NCBI RefSeq assembly: GCF_022026395.1
Contig: NZ_CP041767.1
Span: 1,499,501 to 1,563,500 of the forward strand
Direction: 5' to 3'
DNA from: Brevibacillus brevis
GTDB lineage: Bacteria > Bacillota > Bacilli > Brevibacillales > Brevibacillaceae
DNA: 64,000 bases
Part shown: positions 41,893-50,590 of the stretch, piece after piece
Layout: every line of letters begins with the position of its first letter
Numbering within the stretch: the stretch's first letter is position 1
Position numbers and translations under genes: made by a program
The notes under the pieces: model-generated
Database searches by the model: none
What the model was told of the DNA's origin: nothing
The model's input: only the letters and a program-made list of their open reading frames with translations

Positions 41893-42435
41893 TTGTATGA
41901 AGAAATGAAACATCAGGTCATGACCATCTATGAGCGGCATTATCACGATGTGTATCAATTTTTGCTGTACTTTGCCGGCAGTCAGAATGATGCAGAAGAT
42001 TTGACACAGGAGGTATTTTTGCGAGTTATTCGCTCGCTTGAACGATTTGAAGAGCGATCTGACGTGAAGACATGGCTGTTTGCGATCGCGAAGCATACAG
42101 CGATGAATTACTATCGAAAACGTAAGTGGCAAAAGCTGTTGTCAGGGGACTGGCTGTCTGTTGTGATGCCAGCCTCGGAAGGGAATCCGGCACAGGAAGC
42201 GGAAAGCCGGGAGGACGAACAGGAATTGATCGCTGCGATCAAGGGACTACCACCGCATCACCGCATGGTTGTCATTCTGCGAGGCATTAAAGAGTACAGC
42301 GTCAAAGAGACAGCTGAAATACTGGGTTGTTCTGAATCAAACGTGAAAACGACGATGCACCGGGCACTGAAGCTGCTGCATGGCAAACTTTCGCATACGA
42401 AGAAGGGGGAATTGTACAGTGGATTGGCAAAATGA
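41893..42435 (+). CDS. ECF-type RNA polymerase sigma factor
   Basis: A 180-aa extracytoplasmic-function sigma factor. Region 2 is HYHDVYQFLLYFAGSQNDAE with DLTQEVFLRV and DVKTWLFAIAKHTAMNYYRK; region 4 is LPPHHRMVVILRGIKEYSVK with AEILGCSESNVKTTMHRALK. The start is TTG 41893, 7 nt after GGAGG; ATG 41905 is an alternative. It overlaps by 17 nt the gene for a membrane protein that should be its anti-sigma factor. The AAC-core element upstream suggests autoregulation. Confidence 0.94.
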   Translation: MYEEMKHQVMTIYERHYHDVYQFLLYFAGSQNDAEDLTQEVFLRVIRSLERFEERSDVKTWLFAIAKHTAMNYYRKRKWQKLLSGDWLSVVMPASEGNPAQEAESREDEQELIAAIKGLPPHHRMVVILRGIKEYSVKETAEILGCSESNVKTTMHRALKLLHGKLSHTKKGELYSGLAK

Positions 42436-43801
42436 ACGAGATATGCTGGAACGGTTAGTGACTCTGCAAAAAAGTACACCCCCACGTAAGGAGTTTGTAG
42501 AGAGTTTACGTACAGTGCTGGAACAAGAAGTAATTCGGGTCGGCAAGGGGAGACGGCTGTTCATGAATCCGCTGACAGTAGGGTTGACAGCAGTGGTGAT
42601 CGCTTCTGGATTCGGCCTGTATATCATGGCTGGGATGGGGCAAAACGAAATCGTGAACCCTCAAGTGACGGCAACCAGTAGTCCGCAGCTTCCCGCCCAT
42701 CCTGTATACGAGCAGGCGAAGAAGCTGCTACAAGAATTGGCAGGGCGAGATGCAAGTCAATATGCGGTAAACGGCATGCTGTCCAATACAGAAACAGGTC
42801 ATGTCGTGATGAACAAGACGGTTAACAACATTCCGGTTCTTGACGACCAATACACGTTTACAATAGACAAGGCGGGCAGGCATCATAAAAAAGTGGTACA
42901 GACAAACGATACGACAGGCATGGTCTTTCCAGATCCCAACAAGGCAATGCCAGTAAAAAAGGCAGAACAAATTTTTGGGCAAAGCGCCCGGCTGCTCTAT
43001 TCAGAGTGGGAATGGCGATTGCAATATGAGTTTCCTTTTTCAGGTGACATTGATGCCATTACAGGAGAAATTTACCCCACAGAACGCTATCATCCCGATT
43101 ACAGTCTAGTAGATATGCCGCCAATTCCTGTGAAACCGGGAGGCATGAAGCTGGTAGCTCCCAACATCGAAGAAGCAGATAGACTTTTTCGGGAGTGGGG
43201 ATTTGAGCCTCCGTTTTCCTTCGTTATTCAAGAAGGCTCAGGCGTACATACGTACAAAATGGAAACCCGAACCAAACAGAAAATAGAACTGGACGTAGTA
43301 ACAGATACAGGAAAAATTCTGAACTATCGGTATGAAAAGGTCCATGAGAAAAAGGAAAAGCTCCCTCATCCAAAGCTGGAAAACGTACAAGAAGCAGCAA
43401 AGCAATTTCAGAAATACCTTCCGTTAGACACCAAAGAACTGCTACTTGGTTCTGCCACTAGAAAAGGCAACATCGAAACCTATCAATTCTTCAAGTCCCA
43501 TCAGGGAGTACCGATTATGGGGGGGTATACGGTTCATTTTGATGTGGACAGAAAACAGGTGATCGGGGTCGATCCTACGTATACCATGGAGTCTAAGCAG
43601 CTTCCTGACAAAAGCAAGGCAATGTCACGGGAAGACGCGACTAGCGTATACGTCACCCATCGCCCGCTCCGATTGGTCTACAAGTTGATGGAGAATCCAA
43701 CTACAGGAAAATTAGAACCCCGTCTCGTCTATCATATTTATTATCACGACACACCGCTCTATATGGTTGATGCGCTGACAGGGGAGTGGGTGCGTAGTTA
43801 A
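42419..43801 (+). CDS. Membrane anti-sigma factor with YcdB/YcdC-type extracytoplasmic domain
   Basis: A 460-aa single-pass protein. About 50 cytoplasmic residues (DWQNERDMLERLVTLQ) precede one membrane helix (LTVGLTAVVIASGFGLYIMA). The large outer part has two PepSY/YcdB-like repeats, each with a YEQAKKLLQEL- or VQEAAKQFQKYLP-type helix and beta strands ending in a VDALTGEW motif. The start is GTG 42419 with AAGGGGG upstream, inside the sigma gene, implying coupled translation. Placement and topology make it the likely anti-sigma factor; the cytoplasmic part has no zinc motif. Confidence 0.8.
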   Translation: MDWQNERDMLERLVTLQKSTPPRKEFVESLRTVLEQEVIRVGKGRRLFMNPLTVGLTAVVIASGFGLYIMAGMGQNEIVNPQVTATSSPQLPAHPVYEQAKKLLQELAGRDASQYAVNGMLSNTETGHVVMNKTVNNIPVLDDQYTFTIDKAGRHHKKVVQTNDTTGMVFPDPNKAMPVKKAEQIFGQSARLLYSEWEWRLQYEFPFSGDIDAITGEIYPTERYHPDYSLVDMPPIPVKPGGMKLVAPNIEEADRLFREWGFEPPFSFVIQEGSGVHTYKMETRTKQKIELDVVTDTGKILNYRYEKVHEKKEKLPHPKLENVQEAAKQFQKYLPLDTKELLLGSATRKGNIETYQFFKSHQGVPIMGGYTVHFDVDRKQVIGVDPTYTMESKQLPDKSKAMSREDATSVYVTHRPLRLVYKLMENPTTGKLEPRLVYHIYYHDTPLYMVDALTGEWVRS

Positions 43802-43820
43802 TAACATCGAAACAACAGAA

Positions 43821-43848
43821 AAACCAGGGAGGAGATTCCCTGGTTTTT
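43821..43848. terminator. Bidirectional terminator
   Basis: AAACCAGGGA / TCCCTGGTTT with a 6-nt loop and A/T runs on both sides, between the anti-sigma gene and the split GyrI-like gene. Confidence 0.85.
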
Positions 43849-43859
43849 CGCTATGTCGC

Positions 43860-44359
43860 TTATTTGAAAAGAGGAACATAAATATCAATCTCATTGTCTT
43901 CTTGCTCTGGCTTGTAGCGCTCGTCCCAGAACTCAAAATCAAATCCGGCATACTCATATCCTGATTCAGTGAGCCAGGACCCGTAAAGAAAACCATACGT
44001 CTCGCCCAAGTTTGTCTCAGGTCCCTTGTGTGTTACTTTTGCAAATGTCCCCGCGGGAATCGTGTGACTGACCATCCCTTCAGGAATATCGGCCAGGCTG
44101 GAAACTTCGAGTCCAATAATTGTGGTAAAGGGATCTACCGCCGCATCGAAGTCAGCTTTGTCAGGATAGATTTGAATCAATATTCGGCCTCACCAACCTG
44201 ATGGTGAATCTCGCTTTTTCTAGCTCGCAAAGCTTCCGTTGTAGTAGCGGAGAGCTTTTTGCCCAAGTCTTCTGTCACATTCGCCGTAAAAGTGATACCA
44301 ATTACGTGTGTTTCCTCGCGGGAGAGAATAGTTAGCTCCACGAAATAACGTCCCTTCAT
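43860..44359 (-). pseudogene. GyrI-like/AraC effector-binding-domain gene split by a frameshift
   Basis: Two minus-strand frames together make one effector-binding domain of about 165 aa. The first (44177-44359) gives MKGRYFVELTILSREETHVI and ends EIHHQVGEAEY-stop. The second (43860-44180) continues IQIYPDKADFDAAVDPFTTI and IPEGMVSHTIPAGTFAKVTH to the end. They overlap by 4 nt in a -1 shift at ATATTGATT, exactly where such proteins run from a helix into the strand containing IQIYP. It could be a true frameshift mutation, a sequencing error, or a coupled pair of half-proteins. Confidence 0.75.
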
Positions 44360-44574
44360 TTAGTAGAATAGGGAAAAGGCTAATCCAGCAGCTATTTCAG
44401 CTCTCGGGCAAAAGGGTCTTTTTTCTTTCCGTTTTTTATCTGTAGACGGTAGACGTACCGTGAAAGCTGATGTTACACATGTGTTGATCTTACAAGATTT
44501 GGATGATAGAATCATATACATAGATTTATGATGTATTGTTTATCTAGGCATATTCGGTTAAATCGGGAGGCACT

Positions 44575-44907
44575 ATGAAAATCAATAAGGAGCTTTTAAA
44601 AGGCAGTACCGTGATCCTGATCTTGACGATGCTGGATCGAAAGGAAATGTACGGGTACGAAATCGCGAAAGCCATCGAGAAGGAGTCAAATGGTCTGTTT
44701 ACGCTAAAAGAAGGGACGTTGTATCCGATCTTGCATGCACTCGAAGCGGAGCGTTATGTGGAGGCGTATTGGGATGAGAAGGATGGGAGGAAGCGTAAAT
44801 ACTATCGGATTACGGCAGAAGGTTGCGGGCAATTGAAGGAGAAAAAGCACGAGTGGCATACGTTCCGCGATGGGATTGATCGGGTGCTGGGAGAGGGAAG
44901 AGCATGA
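44575..44907 (+). CDS. PadR-family transcriptional regulator
   Basis: A 110-aa winged-helix regulator (LLKGSTVILILTMLDRKEMY; FTLKEGTLYPILHALEAERY; DGRKRKYYRITAEGCGQLKE). GGGAGG precedes ATG 44575. Its stop overlaps the start of the following membrane-protein gene by 4 nt, so both are co-expressed. PadR genes are commonly linked to envelope proteins that carry a HAAS prefix domain, as here. Confidence 0.95.
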   Translation: MKINKELLKGSTVILILTMLDRKEMYGYEIAKAIEKESNGLFTLKEGTLYPILHALEAERYVEAYWDEKDGRKRKYYRITAEGCGQLKEKKHEWHTFRDGIDRVLGEGRA

Positions 44908-46211
44908 AGCAGACGAATACACATCCATTGATTGCAGACTATCTCGATCAAGTATGTCGCCATGTGCGGGCAACGGAAATGCATCGCAGAATTCGGGATG
45001 AGCTGGAAAGTCACTTGCTAGATTTGATGGATGAGCAGATGGACGAGGGGTTGGGAGAGGAAGAAGCGGTAAGGCAAGCCATTTTGCAAATGGGGGATTC
45101 TGCTGCGGTTGGGAAGCAGCTGCATCGGATTTATAAGCCCAAAGTGGAGTGGAGGCTTCTAGTGTATGTGGTGGCTTTCCTGGCTGTAGGGTTGTTTACG
45201 ATGTATGGCATGCAGGTCAGTTTTATCGAGTTTAAACTGGACAGTTACTGGTTCTATGCCTTATTTGGTATCGGGGTGATGCTCGCTGTTACTTTTACGG
45301 ATTATCGCAAGCTTTTGCGGTACTCGTTGCATTTGTACATGCTGACTGTGGGCGTGTTTTTTCTCATTCTTGCGTACGGCTATACAATGAATGGAAAAAC
45401 ATATATGTACCTTGGTGGCTCGATTAGGATCGATTTTGTGGCAATGTCCATGTATTTGTTTCTCATAAGCGTTGCGGGTATGCTTCTTACCAGGACGTGG
45501 CGATTTCGGAGCACGGCTTCCAAGCTGACCGTATTTGTTTTGCTGCCAGCTTGCCTCTTTGTTATGGCTGGATCGATTATGGAACTCATGCTGTACCTAT
45601 TTGGATTCATGATACTCATGATGTATACGAAAACCGTCCGGAAAGAAAAACTCTATCTAATGATTGTGTCTGCTATTGTTTGGACAGCTGCCTGTTTATT
45701 GGATAGATACACGCTAGGAAGGGTGCAGGGCTGGGTACAACCGACCCAAGATCCGCTCGGAAAGGGATATGAATATCTAGAGGCGATGGAAGCAATTCGC
45801 TCGGCAGGTTTTTGGGGAAGGGGCTCCAATGCTCCATTACCGAGAATGCCTTATTTAGACTCCGATTTCAAATTTACTTACTTAATCCATAGTTATGGCT
45901 GGATTGCGGGCATTTTGATCTTGTTAGCCATTGTTCTGTTTATAATAAGACTGGCTCGGGTAGTCAAGGAAGTGGACGAGCCGTATGGGAAGCATCTCAT
46001 TGTCAGTATCGTTCCTTTATTCTCTCTGTTCTTCGTTTGGCCACTGCTGATGTCAACCGGCATGCTGCCAATCGTGAATATTGAGATTCCTTTTCTCAGC
46101 TATGGCAACATAGGGACTGCTTTGGCTCATTTCGCTGTCCTAGGTCTCGTTCTGAGCGTCCATCGGCATAGAAGCTCAATTGGAAAGCCACATACTTACA
46201 TGGCAAAATAG
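44904..46211 (+). CDS. SEDS-family (FtsW/RodA/SpoVE-like) membrane protein with N-terminal HAAS-type prefix domain
   Basis: A 435-aa protein. Residues 1-75 are a soluble helical domain (YLDQVCRHVRATEMHRRIRD; GLGEEEAVRQAILQMGDSAA) of the HAAS/permease-prefix kind. About ten membrane helices follow, with the SEDS-like elements GFWGRGSNAPLPRMPYLDSD, FTYLIHSYGWIAGILIL and the C-terminal IEIPFLSYGNIGTALAHFAV (PFxSYGG-like). SEDS proteins polymerise peptidoglycan glycan strands; the Asp in LDSDFKFTYLIH lies where the catalytic Asp is expected. ATG 44904 overlaps the PadR gene. The fusion of a PadR-linked prefix domain to a SEDS core is the notable point. Confidence 0.85.
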   Translation: MKQTNTHPLIADYLDQVCRHVRATEMHRRIRDELESHLLDLMDEQMDEGLGEEEAVRQAILQMGDSAAVGKQLHRIYKPKVEWRLLVYVVAFLAVGLFTMYGMQVSFIEFKLDSYWFYALFGIGVMLAVTFTDYRKLLRYSLHLYMLTVGVFFLILAYGYTMNGKTYMYLGGSIRIDFVAMSMYLFLISVAGMLLTRTWRFRSTASKLTVFVLLPACLFVMAGSIMELMLYLFGFMILMMYTKTVRKEKLYLMIVSAIVWTAACLLDRYTLGRVQGWVQPTQDPLGKGYEYLEAMEAIRSAGFWGRGSNAPLPRMPYLDSDFKFTYLIHSYGWIAGILILLAIVLFIIRLARVVKEVDEPYGKHLIVSIVPLFSLFFVWPLLMSTGMLPIVNIEIPFLSYGNIGTALAHFAVLGLVLSVHRHRSSIGKPHTYMAK

Positions 46212-46251
46212 CAATCGATGAGAAGCCTCGGGTAATCGGAAATGCTAGGAT
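46205..46251 (+). promoter_or_regulatory. Upstream box plus extended -10 before VOC gene (copy 3 of 3)
   Basis: AAAATAGCAAT (46205-46215), which overlaps the last codons of the SEDS gene, followed by CGATGAGAAGC; 38 nt from the box start is TGC-TAGGAT (46243-46251). Same arrangement as at 6398 and 11801. Confidence 0.6.
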
Positions 46252-46291
46252 ATAGACATCAAGGAAAAACAAACCCGAGGAGGAATCACAC

Positions 46292-46708
46292 ATGGCATTG
46301 CAATCCAAACAAATTTTCGTTAATTTACCCGTGAAGGACCTCAACAAATCAATCGACTTTTTTACGGCGATCGGGTATGAATTTAACCCGCAATTTACGG
46401 ATCAAAATGCAGCATGCATGGTGATCGGCGAAAACATTTTTGCCATGCTGCTCGTTGAAGAGTTTTTCCAAACGTTTACGAAAAAAGAGCTGACGGATGC
46501 AACCAGAAGCACCGAGGTCATTGTTGCGTTGTCTGCGGACAGCAGAGCGCAAGTCGATGAGATCGTAAACAAAGCATTTGCTGCGGGCGCAACTCCATCG
46601 AAAGACCCGGTTGACCATGGCTTCATGTACGGCTGGAGCTTTCAAGATTTGGATGGCCATCTGTGGGAGTTCTTGCATATGGATCAAAGCGCTGTTCCAC
46701 AGGAATAA
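46292..46708 (+). CDS. VOC-superfamily protein (paralogue of 11899)
   Basis: A 138-aa VOC protein with the same length and layout as the one at 11899: KQIFVNLPVKDLNKSIDFFT at the start, a central LTDATRSTEVIVALSADSRA segment, and FQDLDGHLWEFLHMD at the end. GAGGAGG precedes the ATG. Metal or substrate identity is not evident. Its promoter shares the 11-bp box with the DoxX and other VOC gene. A terminator follows. Confidence 0.9.
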   Translation: MALQSKQIFVNLPVKDLNKSIDFFTAIGYEFNPQFTDQNAACMVIGENIFAMLLVEEFFQTFTKKELTDATRSTEVIVALSADSRAQVDEIVNKAFAAGATPSKDPVDHGFMYGWSFQDLDGHLWEFLHMDQSAVPQE

Positions 46709-46729
46709 AAGACGGAGTAAACGAACTGA

Positions 46730-46778
46730 GGGCAAAAAGCATGGGATCGAAAAAAGATTCCAGCTTTTTGCCCTTTTT
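46730..46778 (+). terminator. Terminator after VOC gene
   Basis: Eleven-base-pair stem GGGCAAAAAGC / GCTTTTTGCCC, 22-nt loop, then five T residues. Confidence 0.85.
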
Positions 46779-46961
46779 GTCCATTCAATACTGGCACATC
46801 CCAAGTGGATTCCCGTCCGGGGTCAAAAAACGTCAGCACTATAAACCCCTTCCATGCCTTTTAACAGTGATTGAGCTACACACTTTCATTTTGACAATCA
46901 CTCGTGACATTTCGCTAGCTAAGCGTTATCTTGTACGTAAGAACACAGATGGGGTGAACGG

Positions 46962-48692
46962 ATGCGCTTCTACACAACCTACATAAAAAAATACGGCGTA
47001 GTCGCCGGGATTTCCATGTTTTTCTTAGCTTTGGAGGCGGTATGTGATCTTTTGCAGCCGACGATCCTGTCGCACATTATCGATACGGGTGTAGCAAACC
47101 GGGATATGGATTACGTGCTCAAGACCGGTGGGCTGATGCTGCTCGTTACGGCGCTGGGGGCAATTGCGGCATCGATCCGTAATGTGCTGGCTTCATACGT
47201 CTCGCAAAACTTTGGTGCGCAGCTGCGCGCAGATTTGTTTTCCAAAGTGCAGTCCTTATCCTTTGAAAACTTGAACAAATTCGACAGAGCCTCGCTCGTG
47301 ACACGTCTGACCAATGACGTCAATCAAGTACAAATGTTTGTAAACGGCATGATGCGAATCTTCGTCAAAGCGCCGTTGATGTGCATTGGCGGGTTGTTTA
47401 TGGCAACCCAATTGAACGCGGATTTGGCGGTGATTCTCGCCATTGTCGTGCCCATTGTGGGATTGTTTATTTTCTTGAATATGAAAATCGGTTTCCCGTT
47501 CTTCCTGAAGGTACAGCAAGCGCTCGACCGAGTGAATGGTGCGATGCGTGAGTATTTATCTGGGGTACGAGTCGTTAAGGCATTCAATCGTTTTGATTTT
47601 GAGCGTGGCAAATTTACACGGGCAAACGAAGAGCTGCAATCCAAATCGGTCTCGGCTACGCGGGTAATGTCCATTTTCAGTCCAGCGATCATGCTGACGA
47701 TGAACCTCGGAATTGTCGCGGTCCTATGGCTTGGGGGTCTTGGCGTAGAACAAGGTAGCATCGAAGTCGGACATATCATCGCGTTTACGAACTACATGAC
47801 GCAAATCCTGTTTTCACTCATGATGATTTCCTTGGTATTTAACATGTTTGTACGGGCTAAAGCATCAGCGGGACGCATCGGAGAAGTATTTGCAGAGGAA
47901 AACCAAATGAGCTGGAAAGAAGAACAACCTCAGGAGCTTCCAGGCAAAAAGGGACGCATCGACTTCGAGGAGGTCAGCTTCTCGTATGATGGAGAGGGTG
48001 GCCAGCCGGTACTCAAGCAGATTTCATTTACTTGTCTGCCGGGGGAGACCGTCGGGATTATCGGGTCGACAGGCGCTGGAAAAAGCAGTCTGGTTGGCTT
48101 GATTCCACGGTTTTATGACGTAACGGAAGGCACGATTATGGTAGATGGCATCGATGTACGCGACATCGAACCGAAGCGATTGCGAGAAAAAATGGCGATT
48201 GTCCCGCAAAAAACCATGCTGTTTACAGGCACGGTGATGGAAAATATTCGTTGGGGCAAGGCAGAGGCTACCCACGAGGAAGTCGAGCAAGCGGCACGCA
48301 TGGCACAGGCTCACGAGTTCATCTCCGCCACTCCTGAAGGCTATGAAACACGCGTAGGGCAGGGAGGAGTCAACTTTTCTGGAGGGCAAAAGCAGCGCAT
48401 TTCCATCGCCAGAGCCTTGGTGAAAAAGCCGGAAATCCTCATTCTCGACGATAGTACGAGTGCGGTAGATGTGGCGACAGAAGGGAAGATTAAGGATGCG
48501 CTTCGAGCCTATGCGGCTGGCCTCACCTGCATCCTGATTGCCCAGCGGATTACGTCTGTCATGGATGCGGATAAAATCATTGTACTCGACAATGGAGAAG
48601 TTGCTGGCATCGGTACGCATGACGAATTGATGACCTCTTGCCACGTATATCAGGAAATCTTTCAGTCACAAATCGGCCGGGAGGTGAAGTAA
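46962..48692 (+). CDS. ABC exporter half-transporter, degenerate-site subunit (YfiB/BmrC-like)
   Basis: A 576-aa exporter half: six membrane helices (residues about 15-300), then an ATPase domain with Walker A GSTGAGKSSL, signature NFSGGQKQRISIARAL and Walker B LILDDSTSAVD. The catalytic Glu after Walker B is Asp here (DD instead of DE), the pattern of the inactive-site partner in heterodimeric multidrug exporters such as BmrCD, LmrCD and YfiBC. It lies one base before the second subunit gene. The upstream site is weak (GGGTGAACGG). Drug export is inferred. Confidence 0.92.
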   Translation: MRFYTTYIKKYGVVAGISMFFLALEAVCDLLQPTILSHIIDTGVANRDMDYVLKTGGLMLLVTALGAIAASIRNVLASYVSQNFGAQLRADLFSKVQSLSFENLNKFDRASLVTRLTNDVNQVQMFVNGMMRIFVKAPLMCIGGLFMATQLNADLAVILAIVVPIVGLFIFLNMKIGFPFFLKVQQALDRVNGAMREYLSGVRVVKAFNRFDFERGKFTRANEELQSKSVSATRVMSIFSPAIMLTMNLGIVAVLWLGGLGVEQGSIEVGHIIAFTNYMTQILFSLMMISLVFNMFVRAKASAGRIGEVFAEENQMSWKEEQPQELPGKKGRIDFEEVSFSYDGEGGQPVLKQISFTCLPGETVGIIGSTGAGKSSLVGLIPRFYDVTEGTIMVDGIDVRDIEPKRLREKMAIVPQKTMLFTGTVMENIRWGKAEATHEEVEQAARMAQAHEFISATPEGYETRVGQGGVNFSGGQKQRISIARALVKKPEILILDDSTSAVDVATEGKIKDALRAYAAGLTCILIAQRITSVMDADKIIVLDNGEVAGIGTHDELMTSCHVYQEIFQSQIGREVK

Positions 48693-48693
48693 G

Positions 48694-50535
48694 GTGAGTC
48701 AACAGAAGCAACAGCCTGTCTTTTCACCGAGACCTGGTCGAGGCTTTGGACATGGTGCTGCCAGAGGTCCAGTGAGTAAGCCCAAAAATTTTTCAGGTAC
48801 ACTAAAAAGGCTCTGGCAAGCTTTTGGCAAAGAAAAAAAGCTGCTGCCGATTGTATTCGGCATTGTTTTTGTCGATGCATTACTCATGCTGTCTGCGCCT
48901 TATTTGATCGGAAAGTCGATAGATGCGATGACAGGTGGCGAGGAAGCTCTTAGCTTTTTGTCTATCATCATTCTTGCGTTGCTCGGCTCGTACATCTTGG
49001 ATGGGGCACTGACGTTTTTGCAAAGCTGGTTGATGGCAGGCATCTCGCAACGGATCGTCACGAATCTAAGGCAAACCCTTTTTGACAAGCTGCAAAAGTT
49101 GCCGATTGCTTATTTCGACGCTCGCACGCACGGCGAGTTGATGAGCAGACTCACGAATGATATCGACAACGTCAGCAACTCCATTTCTCAATCTACAACG
49201 CAGTTGATGTCAGGAGGGATTGTTCTCCTCGGTTCGCTGGTGATGATGCTCGTTTTGTCCCCGATCCTGACACTCGTATGCCTGATCACAGTGCCGCTCG
49301 TGTTCTTGCTTACACGTACGATTGCCAAACGAACGAGCGTACTGTTCAAAAATCAGCAGATGGAGCTGGGCAAGCTAAACGGGCATATTGAAGAAACGAT
49401 TTCAGGCATTCAGGTCGTGCAGGCCTTTAATTATGAGCAAAAGGCCATTGAGGACTTTACGACGATCAATGACCGGCTCTGCAAGGTCGGGATGAAGGCA
49501 CAAGTATGGACCGGCTTTCTCATGCCGATCATGAACGTGATTAACAACCTCGGCTTTGCCATGGTGGCGATTGTCGGAGGCGTTCTCGCTGTCAAAGGAT
49601 TAATCACAGTCGGTGTGATTGCGAGCTTTCTCAGTTATTCCCGCCAGTTTGTCCGTCCGCTGAACGACCTCGCGAACATTTTCAATGTGCTTCAATCCGG
49701 TGTCGCTGGAGCGGAGCGGGTGTTTGAGGTATTGGATGAACAAGAGGAGCCATTGGATTCTCCGGATGCCACTGTACTTGCACAGCCAAAGGGTCACGTC
49801 GTCTTTGATCAGGTCAGCTTTGGCTATCGTCGAGATCAACTGATTTTGAAAAATATCAGCTTCGAGGCACAGGCAGGGAGCACCATCGCGCTAGTCGGAC
49901 CGACGGGTGCAGGCAAAACCACTATCGTGAATTTGCTCACGCGGTTTTATGATGTGACCTCGGGTACGATTTATTTGGACGGAAAAGACATTCGAGAGTA
50001 TTCGCGGGACAGCTTGCGGCGCAGCTTTGGCTTTGTTTTGCAGGATACGTACTTGTTTTCTGGTACCATCAAGGAAAATATTATGTACGGCAAGCCGGAT
50101 GCGACAGATACGGAGGTAGTAGCCGCTGCGAAAATGGCAAATGCAGATGTGTTCATCAATCGGCTTCCGATGCGTTATGATACGATGCTGACGGAAAATG
50201 GGGGCAACCTGAGTCAGGGACAACGCCAGCTTTTGGCGATTGCCCGCGTCATACTCGCCAAGCCCTCGCTGCTCATACTCGACGAGGCGACAAGCAGTAT
50301 CGACACACGGACAGAGCTGAATATCCAGGATGCGCTCCTCACCATTATGGAGGGACGTACGAGCTTTGTGATTGCACACAGGCTTAATACCATTCGGGAT
50401 GCCGACACGATTATGGTCGTGGATCGGGGAGAGATCGTGGAAAAAGGCAGTCACGACGAACTTATCGAACAAAAAGGTACCTACTATCAATTGTTTTACA
50501 ACCAGTTTAAAAATCTGGAGGCTGCTGGGGAATAA
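48694..50535 (+). CDS. ABC exporter half-transporter, canonical subunit (YfiC/BmrD-like)
   Basis: A 613-aa partner of the preceding subunit. About 50 N-terminal residues rich in Gln, Pro and Gly precede six helices and the ATPase domain: Walker A GPTGAGKTT, signature NLSQGQRQLLAIARVI, Walker B LLILDEATSSID with the catalytic Glu present. The start is GTG 48694 with GGAGGTG upstream, still within the end of the previous gene's region. Together they should form an asymmetric heterodimer. A terminator closes the operon. Confidence 0.93.
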   Translation: MSQQKQQPVFSPRPGRGFGHGAARGPVSKPKNFSGTLKRLWQAFGKEKKLLPIVFGIVFVDALLMLSAPYLIGKSIDAMTGGEEALSFLSIIILALLGSYILDGALTFLQSWLMAGISQRIVTNLRQTLFDKLQKLPIAYFDARTHGELMSRLTNDIDNVSNSISQSTTQLMSGGIVLLGSLVMMLVLSPILTLVCLITVPLVFLLTRTIAKRTSVLFKNQQMELGKLNGHIEETISGIQVVQAFNYEQKAIEDFTTINDRLCKVGMKAQVWTGFLMPIMNVINNLGFAMVAIVGGVLAVKGLITVGVIASFLSYSRQFVRPLNDLANIFNVLQSGVAGAERVFEVLDEQEEPLDSPDATVLAQPKGHVVFDQVSFGYRRDQLILKNISFEAQAGSTIALVGPTGAGKTTIVNLLTRFYDVTSGTIYLDGKDIREYSRDSLRRSFGFVLQDTYLFSGTIKENIMYGKPDATDTEVVAAAKMANADVFINRLPMRYDTMLTENGGNLSQGQRQLLAIARVILAKPSLLILDEATSSIDTRTELNIQDALLTIMEGRTSFVIAHRLNTIRDADTIMVVDRGEIVEKGSHDELIEQKGTYYQLFYNQFKNLEAAGE

Positions 50536-50542
50536 CAGAGCA

Positions 50543-50585
50543 CCCCGTCCAAACACGGAAATGACGTGGAGGACGGGGGCTTTTT
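50543..50585 (+). terminator. Terminator of ABC exporter operon
   Basis: CCCCGTCC / GGACGGGG, 20-nt loop containing a minor CACG / CGTG pair, then GGC and five T residues. Confidence 0.82.
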
Positions 50586-50590
50586 AATAG

